64,000 bases of DNA from Desulfobacteraceae bacterium. GTDB lineage: Bacteria; Desulfobacterota; Desulfobacteria; Desulfobacterales; UBA5852. Shown in pieces: positions 1-6,995 of the stretch (its first letter is position 1; every line of letters starts with the position of its first letter). The stretch covers positions 1 through 64,000 of the forward strand of contig JABZFP010000044.1 of NCBI GenBank assembly GCA_014237395.1, written 5' to 3'. The notes under the pieces are model-generated. The model was not told where the DNA came from. It searched no databases and saw only the letters and a list, made by a program, of their open reading frames with translations. A program made the position numbers and the translations under genes.

Positions 1-1
1 G

Positions 2-88
2 GCTAAGAAGTGGACGATGCCGATCCGGGACTGGAAAGCGGCGCTCAATCAGTTTGTCATCCTCTTTGGCGAACGGGTGACAGTATGA
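2..88 (+). pseudogene. IS256-family transposase, C-terminal end only
   Basis: The first bases translate in frame to 28 residues ending at a TGA. They include the strings KKWTMPIRDWKAALNQF and FGERV, which resemble the extreme C-terminus of IS256-type (mutator) DDE transposases. The rest of the gene lies outside the window, so intactness cannot be judged. An IS256-like terminal repeat follows a few bases downstream, which supports the identification. The element sits at the left side of an integron cassette and appears to have truncated it. The family call is from memory of the conserved tail. Confidence 0.75.
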
Positions 89-93
89 AAACC

Positions 94-120
94 AGTTACA
101 CAGTTAATTTGACACCCTCG
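94..120 (+). repeat. Right terminal inverted repeat of the IS256-family element
   Basis: Just after the transposase stop lies TTACACAGTTAATTTGACAC followed by CCTCG. Read on the other strand this is the GAGGGTGTCAAATTAACTGT type of end typical of IS256-family elements. The left end is outside the window, so the target-site duplication cannot be checked. Confidence 0.65.
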
Positions 121-245
121 AATTTCCTGCATGGTTTATTAATTTTGCGATTGTATGTGGAGTTCTGTTGATTCTTTTGAATTGTTTTTGGTTTCTACAA
201 GACATTGATGGATTTTTTAATAAGAAGAAAAAAAACATAAAATGA
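120..245 (+). pseudogene. IS-truncated integron cassette ORF (C-terminal membrane fragment)
   Basis: Immediately after the IS end an open frame runs to a TGA at 243-245. It encodes about 40 residues with a hydrophobic stretch (INFAIVCGVLLILLNCFWF) followed by a lysine-rich tail (NKKKKNIK). It has no start codon of its own on the retained side and is followed after 8 bases by an attC site. It is best read as the 3' remnant of a cassette-borne membrane protein gene whose 5' part was separated by the IS insertion. Confidence 0.6.
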
Positions 246-253
246 AGGTCTAC

Positions 254-314
254 ACATAACCTGTCCCTGGAAATCGACGCGGAAAAACCGCGCGTCTCAG
301 CTTAGGCGTTATAT
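254..314 (+). other. attC site 1 (61 bp)
   Basis: The site runs from ACATAAC to GTTATAT. The centre holds a near-palindrome, GACGCGG-AAAAA-CCGCGCGTC. It closes the IS-truncated cassette. Confidence 0.8.
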
Positions 315-316
315 TT

Positions 317-763
317 ATGAAAATCATTAGAATTTTTGAACCATTCACTAACAAGGCATTATTGGCCATAGGAATGTGCTTTTCGTGGCTATTGTACGCT
401 ATTCTTTTTGTCTATACCAAACAAGACCCAATCATCCCTATTAACACTGGGCATGCTTTCGCACTTTGTTTGATCATTTCACCAGGGGTCTTTCTATCCT
501 ATTTAATAATAACATCCTTTGGCATTTGGGAGACAGTTTTCACAACACTTTTATGGTTTATTGCCGCGATTGCTTTAACTCTATATCTATGCGTTATCGA
601 TAAATTTTCTGTTCTTGCAGGAATGCATGAACCAAAAGACTTTGTGAGGATCGTAATTATTCTTTCCTTTTTTCACATGGCGTTACAGATTGTAGTTGGG
701 CACTTAATTTTCCCTGTCGCTATTAAATATAAAAAGAACAAATCAAATTATTGGAAAATATAA
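317..763 (+). CDS. Cassette 1: small integral membrane protein, unknown function
   Basis: The gene encodes 148 residues with about four hydrophobic segments: roughly residues 14-34, 46-66, 70-92 and 108-131. The tail is lysine-rich (KYKKNKSNYWKI), so the protein is probably an inner-membrane protein with a cytoplasmic C-terminus. The ATG lies only 9 bases after the upstream cassette boundary and no Shine-Dalgarno sequence is visible. The stop codon overlaps the opening core of its own attC, which is typical of tightly packed cassettes. I do not recognise the family. The low GC content contrasts with the chromosome to the right. Confidence 0.75.
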   Translation: MKIIRIFEPFTNKALLAIGMCFSWLLYAILFVYTKQDPIIPINTGHAFALCLIISPGVFLSYLIITSFGIWETVFTTLLWFIAAIALTLYLCVIDKFSVLAGMHEPKDFVRIVIILSFFHMALQIVVGHLIFPVAIKYKKNKSNYWKI

Positions 764-826
764 CCTTTGGCTGTAGTGGATTCGGGCCACTTTGTGGCCC
801 TCTCCCCTAAGCCAAGCCAGTTAAAT
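758..826 (+). other. attC site 2 (69 bp)
   Basis: The site runs from ATATAAC to GTTAAAT. The outer arms pair as TTGGCT with AGCCAA, and the inner arms as GGGCCAC with GTGGCCC. The opening core is the reverse complement of the core at the start of the same cassette (GTTATAT at 308). Confidence 0.85.
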
Positions 827-831
827 CTAAA

Positions 832-1287
832 ATGAATATTCATAATCACACAATTGATGAGCAGAAGCTGATGTTACAAGATACAGATCCCAAGCTACAT
901 CCTCATAAAGCAATTGAACCAAATAATGAAATTGAAAAACAGAAGGCAGAATATGGAATATCGCTTTCTATATTAATTTTGGCATTTCTTTCAATTTCAA
1001 TATATTTTTGCATAGCTTCAAATGGGGCTATTCAGACAATTCTGTCCCTTGCAAGTGCCACTATAATATTTGGATTCTTTGCTTTGCTATGTTTCTATAT
1101 TCCACATAAATCGATTGTTTTACGTATCGGGCGTGTCCTGCTTAGCATGATTTACGCCTGGAATTACTGGATTGGCGGTGGGGATGAAATCATCTTAATT
1201 ATGGCAACAATTACCATCGGAATGGGGTTTTTGATGTTATCTTATGGGCTATTGTCCTATTTCACAGGCATACCAAATATTTTTTAG
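832..1287 (+). CDS. Cassette 2: small integral membrane protein, unknown function
   Basis: The gene encodes 151 residues: a polar N-terminal region of about 40 residues (MNIHNHTIDEQKLMLQ onward), then four hydrophobic segments near residues 44-64, 68-88, 96-115 and 122-147. The ATG lies 5 bases after the attC 2 core and no ribosome binding site is visible, so translation may depend on read-through from upstream or on leaderless initiation. The protein is not recognisable. It resembles cassette 1 only in being a small low-GC membrane protein. Confidence 0.75.
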   Translation: MNIHNHTIDEQKLMLQDTDPKLHPHKAIEPNNEIEKQKAEYGISLSILILAFLSISIYFCIASNGAIQTILSLASATIIFGFFALLCFYIPHKSIVLRIGRVLLSMIYAWNYWIGGGDEIILIMATITIGMGFLMLSYGLLSYFTGIPNIF

Positions 1288-1305
1288 ACTGATTATAATT
1301 ATAGG

Positions 1306-1373
1306 ATTTAACATCAGGCTGTAATGGATTCAGGCCACTTCGCGACCTTCACCTTTAAGCCTGGGCGTTATAT
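1306..1373 (+). other. attC site 3 (68 bp)
   Basis: The site runs from ATTTAAC to GTTATAT. Its inner sequence (CAGGCTGTAATGGATTCAGG onward) is very similar to attC 2, so these two cassettes probably share an attC lineage. The outer arms CAGGCT and AGCCTG pair. Confidence 0.85.
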
Positions 1374-1431
1374 TTATTTTCCAACATATGTGAACATTTT
1401 AAAAAATGGGCGGAAGTATAGGGCATAATTG

Positions 1432-1896
1432 ATGAAACGATTATGTAAGCTGATAATTATTGTAACCCTTTTTAGTTTCAGTGGATGTTATCCAGCCAAT
1501 CGTATTTCACCTATCCATCCAGAACATAGACTGGATGATATAAATTCTATGAATACCCGCATAGTATTATTGCGAAGTTTTACTTTCAATGTTGGCTTAA
1601 CAAATTATCACTTACCGTATGGAAATTATTATCCTGAAGGACAAGATGAGAGGGGAATATATTACAGAGCACCGATGCCAATTGTCACAACTGGATTTTC
1701 AGATGAAAAGAAACTAGTACAATCCGGTATTTATCTGCAGGGAAAAACTTTGGAAATATCATCTCCTTTCGCTACATGGATATACTTTAATAATAATGGA
1801 TCAATCAAAACGGAATTAATATACGCTGGGTTTGCATTAGATTATGGCAATACTTGGTATCGTGAAGCATATCGTGACAATTCTAAGTCAAACTAG
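1432..1896 (+). CDS. Cassette 3: predicted lipoprotein, unknown function
   Basis: The gene encodes 154 residues starting MKRLCKLIIIVTLFSFSGC. This is a lipoprotein signal peptide with a lipobox (FSGC), so the mature protein should start at Cys-19 or nearby and be membrane anchored. An in-frame TTG lies one codon upstream, but the ATG fits the signal better. The mature part is polar, with several aromatic residues and no transmembrane segment. No family is recognised. It lies alone in its cassette, and its stop codon sits 7 bases before attC 4. Confidence 0.75.
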   Translation: MKRLCKLIIIVTLFSFSGCYPANRISPIHPEHRLDDINSMNTRIVLLRSFTFNVGLTNYHLPYGNYYPEGQDERGIYYRAPMPIVTTGFSDEKKLVQSGIYLQGKTLEISSPFATWIYFNNNGSIKTELIYAGFALDYGNTWYREAYRDNSKSN

Positions 1897-1903
1897 AAAA
1901 AGA

Positions 1904-1964
1904 ATATAACAATGGCATGGTAGCGACGGCAAAAAGCCGCCGCGACACATGCCAGGCGTTAGGC
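1904..1964 (+). other. attC site 4 (61 bp)
   Basis: The site runs from ATATAAC to GTTAGGC. The outer arms TGGCATG and CATGCCA pair, and inside GACGGC-AAAAA-GCCGCCGC forms the second stem. Confidence 0.85.
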
Positions 1965-2040
1965 GACACAGGAAATTCAGTTGAGCACTGATAGGTGCGA
2001 TTACAGTCATATCATTCTTTATAGATTTAGAGCGATTTAA

Positions 2041-2598
2041 ATGAGAACTATTATTATTTCCAGTTGGATTGCGTTGCTTCTTAATGGATGCGTATCTCTT
2101 GATAGTGGGAGCACATCTTCTTTTGTAGCGCAAGAAACGGTACTATCTCAAGGAATCAAGATTTGTGCAGAAGATAAAGGTTCAAATATTTGTATTGTTG
2201 CTGGAAAAAATAATGAAAGAACGATTTCATTAGATGGAAAAACGCAATCAATAAATCTGGTGGCACGAGAAAAACGCTGGCATGGGAAGCTCGGATTACT
2301 TTCTCCGGGGCATCCAGGCGACTTGTGGAAGGATGACGATGGAGTTACGATGGCAACCATACAAGAATCTCAAATTCATTATAAAAGTATTGAGGCTGTT
2401 GAAAAGAGCCTATTGAACCCTTTTAAAAAGGAGTGGGGTGGGCATATCGTCTATAATGATGAAGGGTTGTTGCTTCAATGGAAAAAAACACAGATGTCTG
2501 AACGGCAGAGTATTTTAGACTTGAGTATTTTCCAAATACTAATTAACGGGGAAAAACCGAAAAAACTCACTGGAAGCAACAATAGCCAAATCTGGTAG
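2041..2598 (+). CDS. Cassette 4: predicted lipoprotein, unknown function
   Basis: The gene encodes 185 residues. It starts MRTIIISSWIALLLNGCVSL, a short signal peptide with a lipobox (LNGC) that predicts a lipidated, periplasm-facing protein. The mature protein is polar, with no further membrane segment and no motif I can name. A weak GAGCGA lies upstream of the ATG. The gap to the next attC (65 bases) is longer than in neighbouring cassettes, and the attC 5 opening core does not match this cassette's start core. The 3' part may therefore have been rearranged. Confidence 0.7.
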   Translation: MRTIIISSWIALLLNGCVSLDSGSTSSFVAQETVLSQGIKICAEDKGSNICIVAGKNNERTISLDGKTQSINLVAREKRWHGKLGLLSPGHPGDLWKDDDGVTMATIQESQIHYKSIEAVEKSLLNPFKKEWGGHIVYNDEGLLLQWKKTQMSERQSILDLSIFQILINGEKPKKLTGSNNSQIW

Positions 2599-2663
2599 GA
2601 AGAAAGGGACGGCGTCAAACCATAATATGCCACTGTAAACCAGCAAATAAAAATATAATTGGC

Positions 2664-2726
2664 TTCTAACCTGCTGCTGGTGGAGGACGTGCAAAAAACG
2701 CACGCCCCACATCAGAGCCGTTATGT
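2664..2726 (+). other. attC site 5 (63 bp)
   Basis: The site runs from TTCTAAC to GTTATGT. The inner stem is GGACGTGC-AAAAA-CGCACGCC, with outer arms CTGCTG and CATCAG. The opening core would be expected to read GCCTAAC to match GTTAGGC at 1958. It matches only in the last five bases, the one exception in the array. Confidence 0.75.
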
Positions 2727-2760
2727 GTCTAAGCCAAATGAGAAATAGAAGGAGAAAACC

Positions 2761-3069
2761 TTGTCTACTATTTTATTTGTTCGGATAAAAACAGATTTGG
2801 GAAAAGAAGAACTTGAAAAGAGATTGCTAGATCGTCGACCAAAATTCAAGGAGATTCCGGGCCTTGTTCAAAAAATATATGGTCGTGATGAATCAACAGG
2901 TGATGTGTGTGGAATCTATTTTTTCGAAGACCAAGAATCATTAAAAAGTTTTAGAGAAACGGAACTGGCCAAAACGATTCCAACTGCTTATGAAGCTAAT
3001 GAGATTCGTAGAGAAGTTTATGAAGTACTTTATCCACTTTATCCTGACCGAGGCCCAGTAAAAAATTAG
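2761..3069 (+). CDS. Cassette 5: YdhR-like dimeric alpha/beta-barrel protein
   Basis: The gene encodes 102 residues and begins with TTG preceded by AGAAGGAG at good spacing, which fixes the start. The pattern is that of the ABM/YdhR superfamily of small dimeric ferredoxin-like barrels. There is an N-terminal strand (TILFVRIKTDL), a helix, then KIYGRDESTGDVCGIYFFED, where a strand precedes a helix with 'ESLKSFRETELAK'. Members include putative monooxygenases. No catalytic residue is assignable, so enzymatic activity is inference. The gene is alone in a cassette between attC 5 and attC 6. Confidence 0.65.
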   Translation: MSTILFVRIKTDLGKEELEKRLLDRRPKFKEIPGLVQKIYGRDESTGDVCGIYFFEDQESLKSFRETELAKTIPTAYEANEIRREVYEVLYPLYPDRGPVKN

Positions 3070-3080
3070 CACTCTAAAAC

Positions 3081-3161
3081 ACATAACAAGGGTAGGCACA
3101 ATCGGCCGCAAAAAGCGCGGCCTGGACTCTCTAACGCTCGCCTTTGCTACCGGCGTTATGT
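3081..3161 (+). other. attC site 6 (81 bp)
   Basis: The site runs from ACATAAC to GTTATGT. The paired arms include GGTAG with CTACC and CGGCCGC-AAAAA-GCGCGGCC. The core matches the start core of the same cassette (GTTATGT at 2720). Confidence 0.85.
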
Positions 3162-3193
3162 GACTGATGAAGGATTGAGAATAGGAGATCTAC

Positions 3194-3574
3194 ATGGCGT
3201 TAATCAAAAGATCGAATATAAAAGATGCATCTCTTACAATTTTAACTGTAAGCGGTGTGGTTACTTGCCAAGATGTAATACATGCTTTGGAAGATTTTTT
3301 TAAAAATGATGTTACTCCGAATCTATTGTGGGATTATACCGATGCTGACGTTTCTGAAATCACCGAAAAGTGCATGAATCAGATAATCGCAATTGCAAAA
3401 TCAAACGCCCACCTTCGTGAAAAAGGCAGGACCGCAATCGTAGGTCGAGGGGATGTTACGTTTGGTTTGTCTCGAATGTATGAAATACTATCTGAATTAC
3501 GAGAACATCCGATACAGCATCATGTCTTTAGGAATATAGATGAAGCCATAACTTGGCTTAAAACCGATGAATAA
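3194..3574 (+). CDS. Cassette 6: SpoIIAA/STAS-like domain protein
   Basis: The gene encodes 126 residues. The ATG follows TAGGAG at normal spacing. The layout matches the SpoIIAA-like fold family: strand pairs LTILTVSGVVT and NLLWDYTDADVSE, then KGRTAIVGRGDVTFGLSRMY, where a GRG/FGLSRM segment follows a central strand, and a terminal HHVFRNIDEAITWLK. Such proteins are small cytoplasmic scaffold or regulatory domains with no defined enzymatic role. A chromosomal gene at 22301-22666 belongs to a related fold group. Function in the cassette is unknown. Confidence 0.6.
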   Translation: MALIKRSNIKDASLTILTVSGVVTCQDVIHALEDFFKNDVTPNLLWDYTDADVSEITEKCMNQIIAIAKSNAHLREKGRTAIVGRGDVTFGLSRMYEILSELREHPIQHHVFRNIDEAITWLKTDE

Positions 3575-3579
3575 CTTAC

Positions 3580-3675
3580 ACATAACCTGACACTTCACCA
3601 GAAAACCAGGGCGGGGCTGTATTACAAGGTTGAAAGTCTGTATTGCCCTGTCTTCTGGTGAGTTTACCGTTATGC
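3580..3675 (+). other. attC site 7 (96 bp), containing the next gene's start codon
   Basis: The site runs from ACATAAC to GTTATGC. The longest stem is CACCAGAA with TTCTGGTG, plus CAGGGC with GCCCTG. The closing core contributes the ATG of the following hydrolase gene. It is the longest attC in the array. Confidence 0.85.
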
Positions 3676-4700
3676 CCAAAGAATTGAAATTGAATCGAGG
3701 AATCAGCGTGTTGTTGCTGCTCATTTTGGTCTTTCTTTGCCAGCCCTTTGCGGCTTCAACCGCTGATGATAATGTTTCCAATAAGCCGATAGCTTTCGTT
3801 GTCTCAAAATACAAGGGGCCTATAAATACCAATAGTTCTATTCGGGATGTCGTGAATCATCCATCCTTTAAAGGTTTTGGGCAGTTTATTTTACCGCTGG
3901 ACAACCGTGCATACGACGGGAATATGCAACTGAGTCGTGTGGGTTCTCTCTTGCCGTATCATAGCCACGTAGAACCGCAAGCTGTGGTCGACACAATCAA
4001 TTACATGATTGACCAAATGGGCGAGGGAAAGATTATTTTTTACAGCTTCTACACGGAACGGCAAAAGCAGGAAGACCCACCAAAAAGAAACACCGGCCTT
4101 TTCTTCTTTAAGGGCAAGCCCGGGGCTCCGTTCGCCATCCTGTGTCCTGGAGGTGGCTTTTCCTATGTCGGTTCTGTTCATGAAGGTTTCCCTCACGCCA
4201 GACAACTAAGCCAAAAGGGATATAATGCGTTCGCCCTGCAATACCGCGTGGGAGGTGAGCAGAGAGCCTGCGAAGATTTGGCCGCAGCCATATCCTTTAT
4301 CTTTAAACAGGCTCAATCATTAGGCGTAAGTACGAAAGACTACTCTGTGTGGGGTAGCTCAGCGGGGGCAAGAATGGCGGCGCAAATCGGTTCCTACGGC
4401 CCTGCAGGATACGGCGGATATGACCTCCCAAGACCACGCGTCGTAATTATGGCGTATACCGGCCATTCATCCTTCACCCACAATGATCCGCCAACTTTTG
4501 TATTGCAAGGCGAGAACGATGGAATCGTTAATGTATCCACTGTCGAAAAGCGTGTCGATGCCATGCGGAATGCCGGAATAGAAGTCGAGTATCATAAGTA
4601 CCGTAATGTAGGTCACGGTTTCGGACTTGGCATCGGTACGGGCGCTGAAGGGTGGTCAGAAAATGCGTTGAAGTTTTGGAGAAAACACATATCTGAGTGA
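3672..4700 (+). CDS. Cassette 7: secreted alpha/beta hydrolase (esterase-like)
   Basis: The gene encodes 342 residues from the ATG inside the attC core. The N-terminus (KLNRGISVLLLLILVFLCQP) is a Sec signal peptide, so the enzyme should be exported. An upstream in-frame ATG at 3630 lies within the attC stem and would spoil the signal, so 3672 is preferred. The core shows an oxyanion-type loop (CPGGGFSYVG), a nucleophile elbow GSSAG (Ser about 230), a likely acid in LQGENDGIV and a catalytic His in NVGHGFGLG. This is a BD-FAE/acyl-esterase type arrangement. The substrate is unknown. It is by far the largest cassette gene here. Confidence 0.75.
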   Translation: MPKELKLNRGISVLLLLILVFLCQPFAASTADDNVSNKPIAFVVSKYKGPINTNSSIRDVVNHPSFKGFGQFILPLDNRAYDGNMQLSRVGSLLPYHSHVEPQAVVDTINYMIDQMGEGKIIFYSFYTERQKQEDPPKRNTGLFFFKGKPGAPFAILCPGGGFSYVGSVHEGFPHARQLSQKGYNAFALQYRVGGEQRACEDLAAAISFIFKQAQSLGVSTKDYSVWGSSAGARMAAQIGSYGPAGYGGYDLPRPRVVIMAYTGHSSFTHNDPPTFVLQGENDGIVNVSTVEKRVDAMRNAGIEVEYHKYRNVGHGFGLGIGTGAEGWSENALKFWRKHISE

Positions 4701-4786
4701 AAGCAACATTTATAATTAGACCGTAAAAGCGCATGTGGAGTGGGAATTACATGCGTCTTAGGTTCATGAACAAGAACCAGTTCGGG

Positions 4787-4858
4787 GCATAACATTTTTC
4801 TGCGCCTGGCAGGTGTTTCGCTGCCGCTCAACACCTGCCGGTGAGAGACGCGTTAGGC
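4787..4858 (+). other. attC site 8 (72 bp), last in the array
   Basis: The site runs from GCATAAC to GTTAGGC. The paired arms include CGCCTGGC, GGCAGGTGTT and AACACCTGCC. The opening core is the exact complement of GTTATGC at 3669. No further attC follows, so this is the distal end of the array. Confidence 0.85.
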
Positions 4859-4861
4859 GGT

Positions 4862-4951
4862 ATGAAAACTCATCCGATTAAAATTGTTCACATACTTCGT
4901 GCATGCTTTGCTTTCTCATCAAGCAACGCATTGCGCTCGAACGCGATCTGA
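4862..4951 (+). CDS. Possible 29-residue ORF after the last attC
   Basis: A short frame starts with ATG three bases after attC 8 and encodes MKTHPIKIVHILRACFAFSS and nine more residues. It has no Shine-Dalgarno sequence and no attC after it. It may be the remnant of a terminal cassette that lost its attC, or chance coding in the array flank. The next gene is convergent and ends at 5003. Confidence 0.2.
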   Translation: MKTHPIKIVHILRACFAFSSSNALRSNAI

Positions 4952-5002
4952 GGTTTTCAAACCACTTCGCGTTTTTCCAACAGGTCTAATGCAAACCGCC
5001 AC

Positions 5003-5707
5003 TCAGACGCGCAACTCTTGATTGATCGCATCCATTTTCTGATCGATTGGTCCAAGGTCTTCTTCCTGTGCGGTACCTTCCAGCCTTTTCCGCAGTTCTT
5101 CGATTTTCTGCCGTAACAGCGGAAGGATTTCGGTTTCGAGCGTATGTTTCATTTCGCGGGTCATGCGCCCCATATCAGCCATGATGGCATCGAGTTGCTT
5201 CTCAAGTTCCTCGATCTGCTCATCGGTTGAAAACCCTTGAAGCTCGCTCAGGAATTCATTTATCCCGGCTTCAAAAATGGTCAGATTCTGGCCCAGTTGG
5301 TAGGCAAATTGTTCATAGAGGACGGCATACTTGGTTTGGCCGTCAATGACGGCATCTTCTTCTATCGGGTTGCCCTCTTTACCTAGCTGAACCACCCGAA
5401 TCACCTTCTGGGTGTTGTTTTCCGGATCACTATCGATAAAAAATCTTGCAGCATCCGTTGCCGCTGAAGCGAATTCGTTCTGGATGGAGACGCTCACCAG
5501 GAAAACCCCGGAATCTGTATACGCAACCTTCTGGACCTCTCCGATAACGGCGCCTTCAAAATACACCGAATTGCCTTTGTGCAACCCGTGAACATCACTG
5601 AATCGAATCTCAAAGTCATGTGTGCTGTCCGTACAGCCGATGAGTGATGCTGAAATGATAGCCCATAGGAGAGCCAATTTAAGGAAGGTATGGACTCGGG
5701 GTTGCAT
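5003..5707 (-). CDS. MCE/MlaD-domain lipoprotein with C-terminal coiled coil
   Basis: The gene encodes 234 residues. The ATG at 5707 is preceded by GAAGGAGATAAA, a strong ribosome binding site, and opens a lipoprotein signal (LLWAIISASLIGC), so longer upstream frames are rejected. After the Cys comes one MlaD-type domain (DFEIRFSDVHGLHKGNSVYF, GAVIGEVQKV) at about residues 30-110. Roughly residues 130-230 are charged heptad-like helix (EELEKQLDAIMADMGRMTRE). MCE proteins carry lipids or hydrophobic solutes across the periplasm. No permease or ATPase neighbour is present, so this is an orphan MCE protein. Confidence 0.75.
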   Translation of the reverse strand: MQPRVHTFLKLALLWAIISASLIGCTDSTHDFEIRFSDVHGLHKGNSVYFEGAVIGEVQKVAYTDSGVFLVSVSIQNEFASAATDAARFFIDSDPENNTQKVIRVVQLGKEGNPIEEDAVIDGQTKYAVLYEQFAYQLGQNLTIFEAGINEFLSELQGFSTDEQIEELEKQLDAIMADMGRMTREMKHTLETEILPLLRQKIEELRKRLEGTAQEEDLGPIDQKMDAINQELRV

Positions 5708-6220
5708 TTTATCTCCTTCGTCACCATAAAAGGCAATGCGCTCGATGGGCGTTGCCCCGCATCGGTTTCGCCGACGCGGATTGGTTTCCAAAGATAAACC
5801 ATAGCGTAACGCCTTAATTTTACGCGTCAAGCTTGAATTTTCTGCTTCTGACTCTACATGAAAATCACGGACAAGGTCAACTATCGTGGCGCTTCCTTTG
5901 CCTTTTGCAGGCCACAACCTCAAAGTTGCATTTTTTGATACGATCACCTGCAGGAAATCCCCTTCATTTATCCGCCGAATTCTTCTTCTGCCCGCCATGG
6001 ATGGCAGGAGCATCCTGTTGGACTGGTATGCTCCATATACACCATATTAACCGGAGGTTATTTCAAAACCGGCCTGTTCGGCGCGGGTCAATATCTCCCA
6101 TCAAACTTTTCTGGCACGTGAATTGTATTGTTGGTTTGACGTTCACTGCCGACGGTATGTCATCTTCGGTGCGTGTCCATAGATCCATTTCAACTCATGC
6201 AACAAGAAGGGAGTAAGATG
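5708..6220. other. Intergenic region between divergent genes
   Basis: The region holds the upstream sequences of the MCE gene (minus) and of the exported protein at 6221 (plus). An open frame continues upstream of the MCE gene for about 100 codons, but it lacks a convincing start signal and runs through the strong ribosome binding site, so it is treated as non-coding. I see no clear promoter. Confidence 0.4.
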
Positions 6221-6517
6221 ATGAAAAAAGCAATTTCACTTGGTTTGATGGTGCTGATGGTGGCCATGTTTCTCACGGGGATTTCCTGCGCCGGCGATCA
6301 GGCCGCCCAGGAAACGGAAGTCCAGCTCAAGGGGGCGCTCAATATGGATAATCAGTTCGTGGATGAAGATGGCCAGGCCTATGCGCTGGCCATTAACGAT
6401 AAAACCGCGGAGCTGCTGGACATGCCGCGGCAAATGATCGAAATCAAAGGCACGCTGCTGGAACATGAGGGCCAGAAGACCCTCAGCATCACCGACATCA
6501 GCCCCGTTACCCAATAA
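6221..6517 (+). CDS. Small exported protein, unknown function
   Basis: The gene encodes 98 residues starting MKKAISLGLMVLMVAMFLTG, followed by ISCAGD, a signal peptide with a possible but non-canonical lipobox Cys. An adjacent ATG at 6218 is possible. AAGGGAG at 6207-6213 fits 6221 better. The mature 75 residues are acidic (QLKGALNMDNQFVDEDGQAY, MIEIKGTLLEHEGQKTLSIT) and look like a small OB-fold or beta-barrel module. No family is recognised with confidence. Two hairpins follow the stop. Confidence 0.7.
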   Translation: MKKAISLGLMVLMVAMFLTGISCAGDQAAQETEVQLKGALNMDNQFVDEDGQAYALAINDKTAELLDMPRQMIEIKGTLLEHEGQKTLSITDISPVTQ

Positions 6518-6539
6518 TCCCGCCATTAGATAAGCCAAC

Positions 6540-6597
6540 CGGGTCGCAATGACCCGTCCCAATAGTTCAGGGAGAAGCGCTTTGCTTCTCCCTGAAC
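6540..6597 (+). terminator. Two hairpins downstream of the small exported protein gene
   Basis: The first hairpin is CGGGTC-GCAAT-GACCCG (6540-6556). The second is a perfect 14-bp stem, GTTCAGGGAGAAGC with GCTTCTCCCTGAAC and a 5-base loop (6565-6597). Neither is followed by a clear T tract, so they may act as a weak terminator or a 3' mRNA stabiliser. Confidence 0.5.
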
Positions 6598-6995
6598 CAC
6601 TTCACCACCTGTTGATGGATCCATGTTTGGCCAATCGCTGGACCACGTCATCGCAGCGCCCGCCGTTTCAGGCTGGTAGCAGAACCTTCCGGCCTTGCTG
6701 AAGGGCGCCGCGGTGGGCGACCTCGGCTGCCATAAATTTACATTGGTGGAAATCAGCATTACTCTCCTCTATCGATATTCTTGACCCGTGTGCCACGGCC
6801 GCCGCCTTCGACAGGCGCGAACCGCTCTTTATTCGGAGAATGGACGGCGTCCTCTTTTGTACCGGCGCGATCCGTCGTGCTTGCCCGGTGCTCCGCGGTG
6901 TGGCCTTGGCAAGGGTGATGTCAATGACGGCCAGCCGTATCGGGACACCCAATAAGACGTGTCTTGCACACCTCACTAAAGGAAAGGATACGCCT
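6598..6995. other. Intergenic region, nothing assigned
   Basis: No gene is assigned here. A minus-strand frame (start 6759, 77 codons to 6526) has a good upstream GAGGAG but an unremarkable composition, and it runs through the 14-bp hairpin. The + strand frame upstream of 6996 lacks a start signal. Confidence 0.3.

Larger units (their letters stand above)
120..4858 (+). mobile_element. Integron gene-cassette array (distal part, 8 attC sites)
   Basis: Seven complete cassettes and one truncated cassette lie head to tail, each with one + strand gene followed by an attC site of 61 to 96 bp. Each attC starts with a core ending in AAC and ends with a GTT core. For six of the seven complete cassettes the 7-base core at the cassette start is the exact reverse complement of the core opening its own attC (for example GTTATAT with ATATAAC, GTTAAAT with ATTTAAC, GTTATGC with GCATAAC). 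That is the relation expected of circular cassettes. Cassettes are AT-rich relative to the flank. The orientation places attI and the integrase to the left of the window. Confidence 0.9.

Noticed and set aside
3630..3671. Earlier start for the cassette 7 hydrolase
   Set aside because: It lies inside the attC stem and adds residues before the signal peptide. The ATG at 3672 gives a normal signal sequence.
6526..6759. 77-codon minus-strand frame with a good GAGGAG site
   Set aside because: It runs through the perfect 14-bp hairpin, shows no recognisable features, and is weaker than neighbouring genes.
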